Positions 42,193 through 53,023 are shown, counted from the stretch's first letter. The stretch: DNA of 64,000 bases from Prevotella lacticifex (GCF_019973375.1 NZ_BPTV01000001.1:434001-498000), one strand, 5' to 3'. A program made the numbers and translations. The notes: generated from the letters alone by a model not told the origin.

Positions 42193-44535
42193 ATGAGTAG
42201 GATACTATCCCTTTCCCTTTTCATCATTCTTTCAGTATCGACCGCTGTGGCCGGCAACGTCACTGTCGGTCAGGCACAGTCTGAGGCTATCGCTTTCTTC
42301 CGGCAGAAAGGTCTTCTTGCTGACAAAAGCGCTTCATCTGCCATCCGCCGCGCTTATGGACCGTCGGCGGGTACCGCCGACTATTACGTCTTCAACAACG
42401 GTGCCAACAATGGTTTCGTTATTATTGCCGGTGACGACCGTGCTAATATGATACTCGGTTACTCGCTGAAGGGCCATTTCGACTATGCCGAAGCGCCGGC
42501 TCAGGTGCGCTCGTTTCTCGACAATTATGGCCGCGAAATCAGGTGGTTGAGGACCAACAACTATGTACCTTCCGTTCGTCGTGAAGCTAAATATAAGCCA
42601 GTCAGCCCTCTCCTTTGTGACATCTCGTGGGACCAGACCTACCCTTACAACCTCATGACTCCATGCTACGTGGGTACCACACACTCGGCAACGGGATGTG
42701 TGGCTACTGCTATGGCACAGATAATGTACTACCACAAGTACCCGGCTCAGGGTGCAGGACAGAAGACTTACAAGCCAGAAACCCTCAACCAGACCATCAC
42801 CGTCGACTTCAGTAAGAGTCATTACGGCTGGGACGTGATGACCCCGAAATACGATGCCACCAGCACCGACACGGCCCGCAATGCCGTGGCCCTGCTCATG
42901 CGCGACTGCGGAGTGGCCGTCGAGATGGCTTATGGCGAGCAGAGCGGCAGTATGATTGACCGTTGGCCGGTGCCTCTGACAACCAATTTCGGCTACGATA
43001 AAGGATTAGGATACCTCACCCGTACCTACTATTCGCAGACCGAATGGGACGATATTATCCGTTCCGAAATCGACAATGCCCGCCCTGTTTTTGCCACGGG
43101 ATTCACCGATGGCAACGGCGGTCACGCCTTTGTCTTCGACGGTTATGATGCCGATGGGCTCATACATGTGAACTGGGGCTGGAGCGGAATGTCGAACGGA
43201 TACTTCCGCACGTCTGCACTTACACCGCCCTCGCAGGGCACCGGCGGCTCCAGCGGCGGCTTCAACTATCGTCAGGGAATCATTGTGGGCATCCAACCGC
43301 CTACCGACGACAGCGAGGACTGGCTCCAGGTGGTCAGCTCGGAGCGCACGAAGGTGTCGGCGATGGCTACAGCCAAGACCACTGCCGAGACCATCACCTT
43401 GGGTGGAAAGGTAGCCAACTACGGATGGAAGGATGTCAACGTCGACCTCGGATTCGGCATCTACGACTCCACCGGAACCCTTCGCCAGACCATCGTCGCA
43501 AAGAGCGGGCAGCCGTTGGCTAAGGATAAATTCATTATTAGTGTAAAAGCGCCCGCAGCAGACCTTTCCCAACTGTCGCCCGGCGACTACACCCTTCGGC
43601 CGATAGCACGCAATGTCGGTGGCAGCAGGTGGTTCCACGTTTGCAACTACAACTATACCAAGACCAATGTCGTGCGCCTCAGCGTTACCGCCGACAGCCT
43701 TTTCTTCCATCAGGCTGAGTCTTACGACCTTAAGGCCGATACCGTTACGACCACAAAAATATACCGCGGAGTGACCTCCCGCGCCACTGCCACAGTGCAT
43801 AACGACGGCGAGCTCGAGTATTCGGGTCCTCTCCGCACCGCCCTTTTCAACGCCGACGGTACGTTGGTGGCCCAAAGCGGCGACTTCAACTACGACATCC
43901 CTGCCGGCGATTCTGTGGCCGTAGCCATCAGCAATGCCTTCACCATCAGTGCGGGGACATACTATTTCGGTATAATCGACGAGAATATGCAGAAAGTGTC
44001 TGGGCTCCAGAGGGTTGTCGTCTTGGATACACCTGCCGACGAGGCTGTCATCACTATGGCCCGTCAGCTGTCGTTCGCCAATAATAACAACGTCCCAGCC
44101 GACAGCGTCACGCTGACAGCGCACCTCAAAGTCGACAAAGGTGTATTCGCCAACGACCTCTCTGTGTATATCTATGACGCTGATGGCCAGAATGTTATGG
44201 GTAGTTTCGACCCCGTATTCCTCTTCGCTGAGGCCGGCGAGACACCCGATGTAACCTTCACTTGCCCCTTCGAGAACGGGGTGGTGGGTCAGACCTATAA
44301 AGCCGTTCTCGTCAATTTGTCGCAGCTCACCTACATCACCCCTAAGGATCTTGCGTCCTGCACCTTTACCCTCTCTGCTCCTACGGCCGACGGAATAACC
44401 GATACCATGGTAACACCCGTCCGCCGTGGCCTCGTCTACAGCCTCGACGGACGCATCGTCGGCCACGACGGCACATTGCACGGCTTGGCTCCCGGCCTTT
44501 ACATCATTAACGGAAAGAAATACATAGTAAAATAA
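42193..44535 (+). CDS. C10-family cysteine protease (streptopain/interpain-like), secreted
   Basis: 780 aa. Signal peptide about 1-20; SpeB-type propeptide about 21-125 (inhibitory); peptidase C10 domain about 135-380, with the catalytic Cys in HSATGCVATAMAQIMYYHKY near 168 and His in GGHAFVFDGYDADGLIHVNW near 311; then beta-sandwich domains; C-terminal sorting-like tail (YSLDGRIVGHDGT...GLYIINGKKYIVK), suggesting type IX secretion. Resembles Prevotella interpain, which degrades host proteins. Followed 18 nt later by an adhesin-like gene, probably co-transcribed. Confidence 0.92.
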   Translation: MSRILSLSLFIILSVSTAVAGNVTVGQAQSEAIAFFRQKGLLADKSASSAIRRAYGPSAGTADYYVFNNGANNGFVIIAGDDRANMILGYSLKGHFDYAEAPAQVRSFLDNYGREIRWLRTNNYVPSVRREAKYKPVSPLLCDISWDQTYPYNLMTPCYVGTTHSATGCVATAMAQIMYYHKYPAQGAGQKTYKPETLNQTITVDFSKSHYGWDVMTPKYDATSTDTARNAVALLMRDCGVAVEMAYGEQSGSMIDRWPVPLTTNFGYDKGLGYLTRTYYSQTEWDDIIRSEIDNARPVFATGFTDGNGGHAFVFDGYDADGLIHVNWGWSGMSNGYFRTSALTPPSQGTGGSSGGFNYRQGIIVGIQPPTDDSEDWLQVVSSERTKVSAMATAKTTAETITLGGKVANYGWKDVNVDLGFGIYDSTGTLRQTIVAKSGQPLAKDKFIISVKAPAADLSQLSPGDYTLRPIARNVGGSRWFHVCNYNYTKTNVVRLSVTADSLFFHQAESYDLKADTVTTTKIYRGVTSRATATVHNDGELEYSGPLRTALFNADGTLVAQSGDFNYDIPAGDSVAVAISNAFTISAGTYYFGIIDENMQKVSGLQRVVVLDTPADEAVITMARQLSFANNNNVPADSVTLTAHLKVDKGVFANDLSVYIYDADGQNVMGSFDPVFLFAEAGETPDVTFTCPFENGVVGQTYKAVLVNLSQLTYITPKDLASCTFTLSAPTADGITDTMVTPVRRGLVYSLDGRIVGHDGTLHGLAPGLYIINGKKYIVK

Positions 44536-44553
44536 TCTATTAAAAGAAAGCTT

Positions 44554-47500
44554 ATGAGGAAATCATTATTCATTTCGTTGTGTCTGGCCAGTCTGACTGC
44601 TACAGCACTGCAGGCACAGGTCCGTCTGCCCGAGAAAGGCGGCGAACCCTACCGCATTCAGCAGGTGGTGAGTCCCCGACAGGCCCTGCCAGCTGTTGCC
44701 ACGCGCCACATTTTGCGCTCTCCGCACCACGAGGCTGTCGATGCGTCGGCCTATGCCGGCCGCACCTTCTATGGCAATCTCGTCAACAGTAATGACTGGG
44801 CGGGATTATCTATAGGCTCCGTTCCCTATGGTGTCTATAGTTACACCTTCGGCGATAACGCCGATTTCTCGGCTATTTCCACGGCGGGAACATATAATTT
44901 TATGGCCAGTGCCTATGGCCGCGACCGCCTTATCGGAGTGTTCCCCATGTCAATAATGGGAGCTCTCAACGGTGTCCGCTACATCTGTCTCGACTCCGCC
45001 AACTTCAAGCAGGACTGGGAAGAAATATACAGTGGTGTCTCCTATGGCTACATTCCCACGGTTATGGCCTACGATCCAACAAGCGACAAGTTCTACGGAG
45101 CTATGTACAACGACCAGCTCAACGGTATCAACTGGGCCGTTTTCAACGAAAAGACGCGTAAGTTCGAGACTCTGAAGAAGTGGAGCAACGACTTCCAGCC
45201 CGTTACCCTTGCCGCTACTCCCGACGGCCGTCTGTTCAGTATCGGTCTCGACGGCTACTTCTACGAGATCGACAAGGCCACCGGCGATGCCTCGATGGTT
45301 GGTCAGCCGGGTCCCGTACCGTCCAATTATGTGCAGGCAATGGGCTACGACGGTCGCACAGGTACTTTCCTCTGGGAGGCCGTAACCGATGATGGCACAG
45401 GCCTTTACTCCGTCGATACAGAGACAGGAGAGGCCACTCTCGTCAATGGTCTGTCGAAGAACGAGCAGCTCTCGTCACTCTTCTTCAAGAGCAACGAGGC
45501 CAAAGACAAGGCTCCGGCAGCCATCAACGATATGGCCCTGAGCTTCACTGGCACCGCAGCCCAGCAGGGCGACCTCACCTTCACCGTACCATCGAAGGCC
45601 TACGACGGCTCCGCGCTGACGGACAATGTCGATATGACCGTATATATTGACGGCAGCGAGGTTAAGACAGCCACCGTGGCACCGGGCAGCAAGCAGACTC
45701 AGGCCGTCGACTTCAGCAACGACAACCACTACATCGATGTCGTCCTGAAAAACGATAACGGCTTTGCGCCTAACAACTATGTATATCAGTATGTTGGTTA
45801 CGATACGCCGAACCCCGTCACCGATGTCACTTTCACCGTCGACAGCACTGCCAAGAAGTTCAACGTCACGTGGAAGGCACCTGCTGATGGTGTCAATAAG
45901 GGTTACCTCGACAAGGCAAACCTCAAGTACAACGTCGTGCGTATGCCCGACAGCGTCACCGTTGCTAACGGCCTGACCGACACTGCTTTTGCTGATCCGG
46001 CACCGTCGACGCTCCACCGCTACTACTATCGTGTGTATCCGGTTAACAACGACAAAACCGGTGACTACGCCGAGTCGAACCGCGTCCTCTACGGTGATGC
46101 TTACAGCGTGCCTTACTCCGACGATTTCGACAGCGAGGAAACGCAACCTCTGTTCACCATCATCGATGCCAACAACGACGGGGCTACGTGGTCATATAAC
46201 ACGTGGAACAAGGATATGGGCATTAATACCGTCAACTACAGTGCCAAGGATACCTTTAACGACTGGCTTATAACCCCGGGCGTAAAGTTGAATAAGGGCA
46301 TTGCTTACGGCCTCGTCTACAATATGCGCAACACCTTCCGCGGCACTTATGAGGGCTATAAGATTCTCTGCGGAACCAATCCTGCCGATACTTCCACGTT
46401 TAAACTGATAGCTGAGTGCGACTCCTTCGATGTCAGTGGAACCCTCACCGACATCGAGAACGATATCACCGTCGACGCCGACGGTACCTATTATTTCGCC
46501 CTCGTCTGCACAAGTCAGAAAGCCCATGGCTCCGGAATGTTCGTTGAGAAAATCTCCGTCGATGCCCTTGGTTCTATCGAGGCACCCGCAGCGCCAGCCG
46601 ACCTCGCTGTCAAGGCCGACGAGGATGGTGCCATGAAGGGCACCGTTAGCTTCACCGCACCGACAAAGACCCTTGGTGGAGCCGATCTCACCGGCAGTCT
46701 TACCGCCAATATCTACCGCGATAAAGGCAGTGAGCCGATAGCCAGTATCGATGTCACCGCAGGCAGCAAAGCCTCATATACCGACGATGCCGTGACGGGA
46801 GTGGGCACCCATAGCTACACCGTTGCCATAGCCAACGACAAGGGTGAGGGTAAGAAGGTGTCGGCATCAGCATTCATTGGTATCTACACTCCAACCTACA
46901 CCAATACCTTCGACGATGAGGGCTCCGATGCATTCTTCACATCTTACCTCAATGGGGAGCCCGTCGACGGATATAATGTAACTGGCTGGAAATACAACTC
47001 TTACGGCCACGACCTCGAACTCGGCTACTTCCCGTCGCAGGATGCTCTGCCTGCAACCATGGACCTGATGTTCCCGGCCATCAAACTCGATAAGGACAGC
47101 GTTTACGAAGTGTCCTTCACATGGGACAACAGCATCTGGGGTACCGCCGAGGCACCGGCCGAGTTCGGCTACTCGCGCTCCGGTCAACCCTCTGATCTTG
47201 TGAAGATTGGCGACCTGCCAAAGACGGCTTATGGTGCCAATAAGCTCATGGCTTTCGACATTGTCACCAGCGAGGCCGGCCGCTACTATCCTTACGTGAG
47301 TATCAGCACCGAGGAGGCCAACTACCTCTCGCCGACCATCGACAGTATTGTCATCAAGACCATTGGCTCGGCTTTCGCTCCCGACTCGGTCACAAATCTC
47401 AAGGCTGTCAACGATCCTACGGGTGCTCTCGCGGCTACTGTCAGCTTCAATGCGCCGGCTAAGGACTATGCCGGCAACGGTCTCAGCGGTGCTCTCGCCG

Positions 47501-48726
47501 TCGACATATACCGTGGAGCCAACAATACAATCCCCGTCAAGACCTTCAGTAGTGTCACTCCGGGCGAAACTCTTACGTGGACCGACAATTCGGCTCTCAA
47601 AGGCTACGACAGTTATATGGTGGTGGCGCGCAACGACTATGGCCGCGGCCGCGCAGCAAGCGACACATGCTATGTAGGTGTCGATCAGCCTCTTGGCGTC
47701 AGCAACTACACCGTAAAGGGTAACGATGCCAATACCGGTGCCCGTCTCTCATGGGATGCTCCTACCGGTGGTGTCCACGGTGGCGTTATCGACGGCTCAC
47801 TGCAGTATATCGTTGGCGAGTACTTCCCCAATTAGAGCGATGCCAGCAAGATGCTGCAAGTAGTTGGCACGACTAAGCAGACAAGCTATAATATAAATAA
47901 TGTGGAGACTGCTGACACTCAGGCCGTTCACTACTACACCGTCATCCCGACGACGAGTGCCGGCTACGACCTGCATTACGCCTATATCAACTACGTCGTG
48001 CTCGGTAAGCCTTACGCCCTGCCATTCAAGGAGTCGTTCGCCAATGGTGCCGAGTCGACGAATGTGTGGCTGACAGGCAGCTCGTCGAACTATGCCACAT
48101 GGTCGGAGCCGCAGGACGGCCAGACATACAAGTCGCAGGACGGCGATAACGGTATGGCTCTCTACTACTTCGGGTCATACTATGAGGGTGAGGCCAAGGG
48201 TCAGCTCGTATCGCCTAAGTTCGCCGCCGCTGACGAAGGTGCTTATGCCGAGTTCTGGGTTTACACCGGAATAGCCAACAACTATACCAATCCGGCTTAT
48301 CTCGTTGTAAGTCAGAATGCTGACGACGGTGCCTATACGGCCCTTGCCGACACCATCTTCATTAAGGATGGCGAGGCCGGATGGACTAAGTTCCACATGC
48401 CGCTGAAGGCCTTCGGCAGCTACGGCACCCTTCGTTTCGATGCTCGCGTGAGCGGTGGCTACGACTATGTGTTCATCGATAATGTCACAATTTCGTCGCC
48501 GACCGCCGATGGCATCCAGACTGTTATGGGCCGTAGCACAGGCATCCGCGGTGTGAAGAACGGCATTTCGTTCCTCGGTGAGCGTGGAAACGTTTACCAC
48601 ATTTACACCCTCGACGGCCGTAACGTCGACACGTTCACATCGACCGGCAACGACATACGCACTTTGGCTCCGGGAGCATACATCGTCACGGATGGGCAGG
48701 AGAGCCGAAAGGTGGTAGTGAAATAA
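44554..48726 (+). pseudogene. Large secreted adhesin-like protein, interrupted by an in-frame TAG
   Basis: Two frames in the same phase: 44554-47835 (1,093 aa) and the continuation to 48726, separated only by a TAG codon (47833-47835). Read through, the protein has about 1,390 aa: signal peptide 1-22 (ending ALQAQ), a propeller-like region about 60-310 with repeated YDPTSDKFYG-type strands, fibronectin III-like modules, two cleaved-adhesin/choice-of-anchor-J domains (SVPYSDDFDSE...; TYTNTFDDEGSD...), and a third after the stop (ALPFKESFANGAEST). It ends with a type IX-like sorting tail (YTLDGRNVDT...APGAYIVTDGQE). The N-terminal product would lack the sorting tail and so probably not reach the surface. 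Could be a real null allele, a phase-like state or a sequencing error. Confidence 0.82.
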
Positions 48727-48791
48727 CTTTGGCAGCAGCCGCGAGGTGGTGCCCGGCACCTTCTGCGTGGATGCTGCAAGCAGACATAACG

Positions 48792-48834
48792 GCCCCGGGT
48801 CGTGGATCATTCCATGGCCCGGGGCTTTCTCTTT
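48792..48834 (+). terminator. Terminator after the adhesin-like gene
   Basis: Stem GCCCCGGG (48792-48799) with CCCGGGGC (48818-48825), followed by TTTCTCTTT. It lies about 65 nt after the stop codon. Confidence 0.7.
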
Positions 48835-48947
48835 AGGCGATGCCGAAACCACCGCGACCGCGACAAAAGTCCCACTTTTGCAATCGTAAAGCCAATTGTT
48901 TGGTAAGAGAATCGGGACGGAACTGCGGTCAATAGATATTTTTATTG

Positions 48948-48955
48948 TACTTTTG
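48948..48955 (+). promoter_or_regulatory. Promoter element for the HAD phosphatase gene
   Basis: TACTTTTG (TAnnTTTG), 30 nt before the ATG at 48986. Confidence 0.5.
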
Positions 48956-48985
48956 CGGCAGTAAACCGACAAAAGAATTCAGGAT

Positions 48986-49810
48986 ATGGAATACAAGATG
49001 ATTGTGCTCGACCTCGACGGCACACTGACGAACAGTAAGAAGGAGATGACCGACCGCACGCGCGAGACGCTGCTCACTGCCGAGCGGCAGGGACTGAGGG
49101 TTGTGCTTGCCTCCGGCCGGCCTACCTATGGCATCACGGCCCTTGCCGATGAGCTGCGGCTGAAGGACTATGGCGGCTACATCCTTGCTTTCAATGGCGG
49201 ACGCATAACCGACTGCGCCACAGGCCGTGTGGTATTCGATCAGCCCCTCGACCCATCCGTTGTCGAACCCCTCTACCATAAGGTCAAGGCCGCGGGAATG
49301 GAGATGCTCACCTATCAGGACGAGAAGATTGCGGCCACAAAACGTGCCAACAAGTACGTGCTCCACGAGGCTTTCATCAACAAGATGCCCGTAGTCGAGT
49401 TCTCCGACTTTGTACACGAGGTGCGCTACCCGATAAATAAGTGTCTCGTCGTGGGCGATCCTTCACCCCTCCACGAACTCGAGCTCAACCTCCAGACGGC
49501 CTTCCGAGGGCGCATGGATGCCTACCGCTCGGCAGGATTCTTCCTCGAGTGTGTGCCGCCGGGCATCGACAAAGCTCGGTCGTTGCAGCGTCTCTTCGAG
49601 ATTTTGGGTCTCAGTAAGGATGAGGTCATAGCCTGCGGCGACGGCTATAACGACCAGAATATGATCCGGTTTGCCGGATTGGGTGTAGCCATGGCCAACG
49701 CTCCGAAGGACGTCCAGGACACCGCCGACTACATAACCTACTCCAACGAGGAGGACGGTGTGGCCCATGTTGTCGAGAAGTTCGTTCTGAACAAAGGCCG
49801 AAAGGAGTAG
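48986..49810 (+). CDS. Cof-type HAD-IIB family phosphatase
   Basis: 274 aa, cytosolic. HAD motif I VLDLDGTLTNSKKEM near residues 7-21; motif II LASGRPTYG; motif III/IV GDGYNDQNMIRFAGLGVAMANAP near 215-238. A Cof-type (type IIB) cap lies between motifs II and III. Such enzymes dephosphorylate sugar phosphates or nucleotides such as pyridoxal phosphate and FMN; the substrate here cannot be predicted. Monocistronic by context. Confidence 0.93.
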   Translation: MEYKMIVLDLDGTLTNSKKEMTDRTRETLLTAERQGLRVVLASGRPTYGITALADELRLKDYGGYILAFNGGRITDCATGRVVFDQPLDPSVVEPLYHKVKAAGMEMLTYQDEKIAATKRANKYVLHEAFINKMPVVEFSDFVHEVRYPINKCLVVGDPSPLHELELNLQTAFRGRMDAYRSAGFFLECVPPGIDKARSLQRLFEILGLSKDEVIACGDGYNDQNMIRFAGLGVAMANAPKDVQDTADYITYSNEEDGVAHVVEKFVLNKGRKE

Positions 49811-49931
49811 TCGCGTCCCTCCGACCCGGCCATTTGCTGCCGCGTGCCGGAGTGTTCCGCAGCCTGTCGCGCCCTCTCCGCCCCATGACTGACAATCGTT
49901 CAGCTACTGCGAAATATCTTTACAGCATTCC

Positions 49932-50055
49932 CGTATGGTCCATTTGGGCTTGCAAAACGGTCCGTTTCGTCTCCTGAAACGGTCCGTTTTGTGTCCTGAA
50001 ATGGACCGTTTTGCAATGCCAAATGGCATGTATTTGTAAGCCGTTGGTAATCAGC
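49932..50055. repeat. Dispersed palindromic repeat, copy 3
   Basis: Units of GCAAAACGGTCCGTTTCG type (49951-50013) with imperfect flanking units from 49932. They are followed by ATTTGTAAGCCGTTGGTAAT (50033-50052), the flank motif also found at copies 1 and 2. Confidence 0.75.
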
Positions 50056-50127
50056 CGGTAGCAGAGACGGATAAGAAAGCGCCGACGTTTGAATAATATT
50101 TACATTTGTCGTTGGGCTTGTGGAGCT

Positions 50128-50259
50128 CTATTGTAGCTATAGCGGCTATAGAATTTATAGTTTCTATAGACGCTATAGCTTCTAAAGTATCTATAGAATT
50201 TATAGCTTTTATAGTTGCTATAGCTTCTATAGTATCTATAGAGTCAATAGCTTCCATAG
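50128..50259. repeat. Array of about 14 phased 9-bp repeats, TATAG plus four variable bases
   Basis: TATAG (with single-base variants such as TAAAG, AATAG and CATAG) recurs every 9 bp with four changing bases between, for example aattTATAGtttcTATAGacgc. Because 9 is a multiple of 3, the reverse strand stays open and codes a monotonous EAIxSI-type peptide; I do not regard that as a gene. It lies in the 49,811-50,379 intergenic region, upstream of the lipid cluster promoter. Confidence 0.85.
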
Positions 50260-50334
50260 TTATATGAGTTAGCCGTTAACCCGATAGCGGCAAATATTTC
50301 TCCATCGAAAGTGCGTTATTCCTATTAAATATTG

Positions 50335-50342
50335 TATCTTTG
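50335..50342 (+). promoter_or_regulatory. Promoter element for the lipid/polyene cluster
   Basis: TATCTTTG (TAnnTTTG). A possible upstream TTG start at 50332 overlaps this element and an ATG at 50344 is only 1 nt past it. The gene therefore most likely starts at the ATG at 50380, with a leader of about 30 nt. Confidence 0.55.
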
Positions 50343-50379
50343 CATGCTGCAAACGAATAACCAACGCAAGAAAGACTCT

Positions 50380-51618
50380 ATGACTGGAGCAGGAAAACAA
50401 AGAAAGGTAGTCATCACCGGCACGGGCATCTGGTCGTGCATTGGCACCGACGTGGCCACCGTCGGCCGCTCGCTTCTCGAAGGGCGCAGCGGTATCGGTG
50501 TGCAGCGCGAGCGGTTGGACTACGGCTACCGGTCGGCACTGACGGGCATTGTCCCCGAACCGGTACTGACGAAAGCCGATGTCAGCCGCCACATGCGGGC
50601 CTGTATGTCGGAAGAAGCGAAGTATGCTTTCCTCGCCAGCCGTCAGGCTTTCAGCTCCGCCGGTATCGACGCTGATTATCTTGCGGCCCACGAGGTGGGC
50701 TGCATCTTCGGCAACGACACCTCGGCGAAGGCCGTCATTGAGTCGGCTCAGACCATGGCCGACGGCCACGACAGTGCCATGCTCGGCTACGGCAGCGTGT
50801 TCCAGTGTCTCACCTCGTCGGTGACGATGAACCTCGGAGCCATATTCCATCTCCGCGGGGCCAACTTCACGGTGGGGGCAGCGTGCGCCAGCAGTACCCA
50901 CGCCATCGGTCTGGCCGCGATGCTCGTCCGTCAGGGCTTGCAGGATGTCGTCCTCTGTGGCGGTGCCCAGGAGACTAATCTCCTCTCTCTGTCGTCGTTC
51001 GATGCCCTGCAGGTTTTCTCCATGCGCATGGATGCCCCAACGGCAGCCAGCCGCCCTTTCGACCGTCATCGCGACGGCCTCGTACCGAGTGGCGGTGCGG
51101 CGGCGCTTGTCGTCGAGGACTACGACCACGCCGTTGCCCGCGGGGCACGGATTATCGCTGAGGTGGCAGGCTACGGATTCTCCGGCAACGGCGGCGGAAT
51201 ATCGTCGCCCGACGAACGCGGCTGCCGCACGGCCATGGAACGCGCCTTGGACGATGCCGGAACGTCTGTCGGCGACATCGACTACGTCAACGCCCACGCC
51301 ACCTCGACACCGCAGGGCGATGCCGTGGAGGCAAAAGCCCTTAGCGGACTCTTCGCCGGAGAGCACGCCCTCATCAGCTCGACGAAGTCGATGACGGGTC
51401 ATGAATGCTGGATGGCAGGAGCCAGCGAGGCTGTCTACTGTACGATAATGATGCAGAACGACTTCGTGGCTCCGAACATCAACTTCTGTGAACCCGACGA
51501 ATACTCTAAAGAACTCAATATCACTCCCGTAGCCGTCAGGACTCCGGTGAATACGGTGCTGAGCAACTCCTTCGGTTTCGGGGGAACGAACGCAGCACTC
51601 GTCCTGAGGAAAATCTGA
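50380..51618 (+). CDS. Beta-ketoacyl-ACP synthase (first ketosynthase of the cluster)
   Basis: 412 aa from the ATG at 50380 (MTGAGKQRKVVITGTGIWSC). A condensing enzyme of FabB/FabF type with a complete Cys-His-His set: GAACASSTHAIG (Cys near 169), VNAHATSTPQGD, and STKSMTGHECWMAGASEA. It ends with the typical GFGGTNAALVL. Start of a plus-strand cluster that resembles aryl-polyene/dialkylresorcinol gene sets. It probably elongates the polyene or acyl chain on one of the two ACPs encoded downstream. Confidence 0.93.
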   Translation: MTGAGKQRKVVITGTGIWSCIGTDVATVGRSLLEGRSGIGVQRERLDYGYRSALTGIVPEPVLTKADVSRHMRACMSEEAKYAFLASRQAFSSAGIDADYLAAHEVGCIFGNDTSAKAVIESAQTMADGHDSAMLGYGSVFQCLTSSVTMNLGAIFHLRGANFTVGAACASSTHAIGLAAMLVRQGLQDVVLCGGAQETNLLSLSSFDALQVFSMRMDAPTAASRPFDRHRDGLVPSGGAAALVVEDYDHAVARGARIIAEVAGYGFSGNGGGISSPDERGCRTAMERALDDAGTSVGDIDYVNAHATSTPQGDAVEAKALSGLFAGEHALISSTKSMTGHECWMAGASEAVYCTIMMQNDFVAPNINFCEPDEYSKELNITPVAVRTPVNTVLSNSFGFGGTNAALVLRKI

Positions 51619-51656
51619 TGACGGGGAGTAGGAAAGAATATCATTTGTAGAAGAAA

Positions 51657-52757
51657 ATGCATTTATCAGAGTCGTTAAAGAAGAAATATACTGCCGAACA
51701 GCTCACTGCTCCCGAGGCCCAACGCCTCGCTGAGTTCATAGCCTGGGGACCGGCTATCTTCCAGGTCTCGCGGCTGATGCTGAAGTGGGGAATCCTCGAG
51801 ATGCTCCGCGACAGCGACAACGGGCTTACGCGTCAGGAAATTGTGGCGAAGAGCCGTCTCTCCGACTATGCCGTGAAGTGCCTCTTAGAGGCCTCGCTGA
51901 GCATTGGCACCGTGCTCGCCGACCCCGCCACCGACCGCTATACGCTGTCGAAGACAGGATGGTTTCTCATCAACGACCCGGCCACACGCGTAAATATCGA
52001 CTTCAACCACGACGTGAACTATGAGGGATGGTTCCATCTCGAAGAGTCACTAAAGGAAGGTAAACCAGTGGGACTGAGGCACTTCGGCAGTTGGCCCACG
52101 ATCTACGAGGGGCTGTCGTCACTGCCTGCCGAGGTACAGAAGAGCTGGTTCGGCTTTGACCATTTCTACAGCGACTCGTCGTTTCCTGAGGCCCTGAGGA
52201 TTGTCTTCGACGAACATAAGGTCAGAACGCTCTACGATGTCGGCGGAAACACCGGCAAATGGGCACTCCGCTGTGTCGCCCACAGTGCCGAGGCCAAGGT
52301 CACGGTCCTCGACCTCCCGCAGCAGATAGCTATGATGCGCGAGAATATCGACGGCAAACCGGGTGCCGACAGGATTAGCGGCTACGGCATCAACCTGCTC
52401 GACGCGACGCAGGACTTCCCCGTGGCTGCCGACGGTCCCGACGCTATATGGATGAGTCAGTTCCTCGACTGTTTCAGTATGGAGCAGATAGTAGGCATCC
52501 TCCGGAGGGCGCGGAAGGCGATGAAGGATAATACGCGCATATACATCATGGAGACGCTGTGGGACCGCCAGAAGTATGAGCCGGCGACACTCTGTCTGAC
52601 GCTCACCAGCCTTTACTTTGCGGCCATGGCCAACGGCAACTCGAAGATGTACAATACCGAGGATATGGAGCACTGCATCACGGAGGCCGGTCTGACCGTT
52701 GAGGCCATCCACGACCACCTTGGGCAGGGCCATTCGATAATAGTAGTAAGAAAGTAA
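51657..52757 (+). CDS. SAM-dependent O-methyltransferase (family 2 type)
   Basis: 366 aa. N-terminal winged-helix dimerisation region about 20-115 (GLTRQEIVAKSRLSDYAVKCLLEASL), then a Rossmann methyltransferase domain with SAM motif LYDVGGNTGKWALR near residue 195 and MSQFLDCFSMEQIVGILRRA. It matches plant-COMT-like/bacterial O-methyltransferases found in polyene and polyketide clusters, where they methylate the aromatic head group. The substrate is inferred from context. It sits 39 nt after the ketosynthase gene. Confidence 0.88.
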   Translation: MHLSESLKKKYTAEQLTAPEAQRLAEFIAWGPAIFQVSRLMLKWGILEMLRDSDNGLTRQEIVAKSRLSDYAVKCLLEASLSIGTVLADPATDRYTLSKTGWFLINDPATRVNIDFNHDVNYEGWFHLEESLKEGKPVGLRHFGSWPTIYEGLSSLPAEVQKSWFGFDHFYSDSSFPEALRIVFDEHKVRTLYDVGGNTGKWALRCVAHSAEAKVTVLDLPQQIAMMRENIDGKPGADRISGYGINLLDATQDFPVAADGPDAIWMSQFLDCFSMEQIVGILRRARKAMKDNTRIYIMETLWDRQKYEPATLCLTLTSLYFAAMANGNSKMYNTEDMEHCITEAGLTVEAIHDHLGQGHSIIVVRK

Positions 52758-52772
52758 CTCACAACCTTGAAT

Positions 52773-53015
52773 ATGACTCGAAAGGAAATAGAACAGAAAG
52801 TTAATGATTTTCTCGTTGACGAATTCGAAATCGAAGCCGACAAAATCCAGGGCGGGGCGCGGCTCAAGGAGGACTTGGGCATCGACAGCCTCGACCTCGT
52901 CGACCTTGTCGTTGTCGTCAAGAAGATTTTCGGATTCAAGATCAACCTTGAGGAGATGAAGGATGTCAGGACTCTTGACGACTTCTACGCCTATATAGAA
53001 CGTAAGACAGCATAG
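52773..53015 (+). CDS. Acyl carrier protein (first)
   Basis: 80 aa from the ATG at 52773 (MTRKEIEQKV), acidic and helical. The phosphopantetheine attachment Ser is in DLGIDSLDLVDLVVVVKK near residue 39. It carries the growing chain for the cluster ketosynthases. Its stop overlaps a GTG that could start the following acyltransferase. Confidence 0.93.
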   Translation: MTRKEIEQKVNDFLVDEFEIEADKIQGGARLKEDLGIDSLDLVDLVVVVKKIFGFKINLEEMKDVRTLDDFYAYIERKTA

Positions 53016-53023
53016 TGATCGCC

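Noticed and set aside
42334..44481. Long reverse-strand frames (162 and 491 codons) under the C10 protease gene
   Set aside because: High-GC shadow frames; the plus strand has signal peptide, catalytic Cys and His.
47851..48726. Separate 291-aa gene after the adhesin
   Set aside because: Same frame as the preceding 1,093 codons, separated only by one TAG; it has no signal peptide and carries the sorting tail missing from the first part.
50051..50257. 68-codon reverse frame rich in Ile, Ala and Ser
   Set aside because: It follows only from the 9-bp repeat array, whose length is a multiple of three; no other coding sign.
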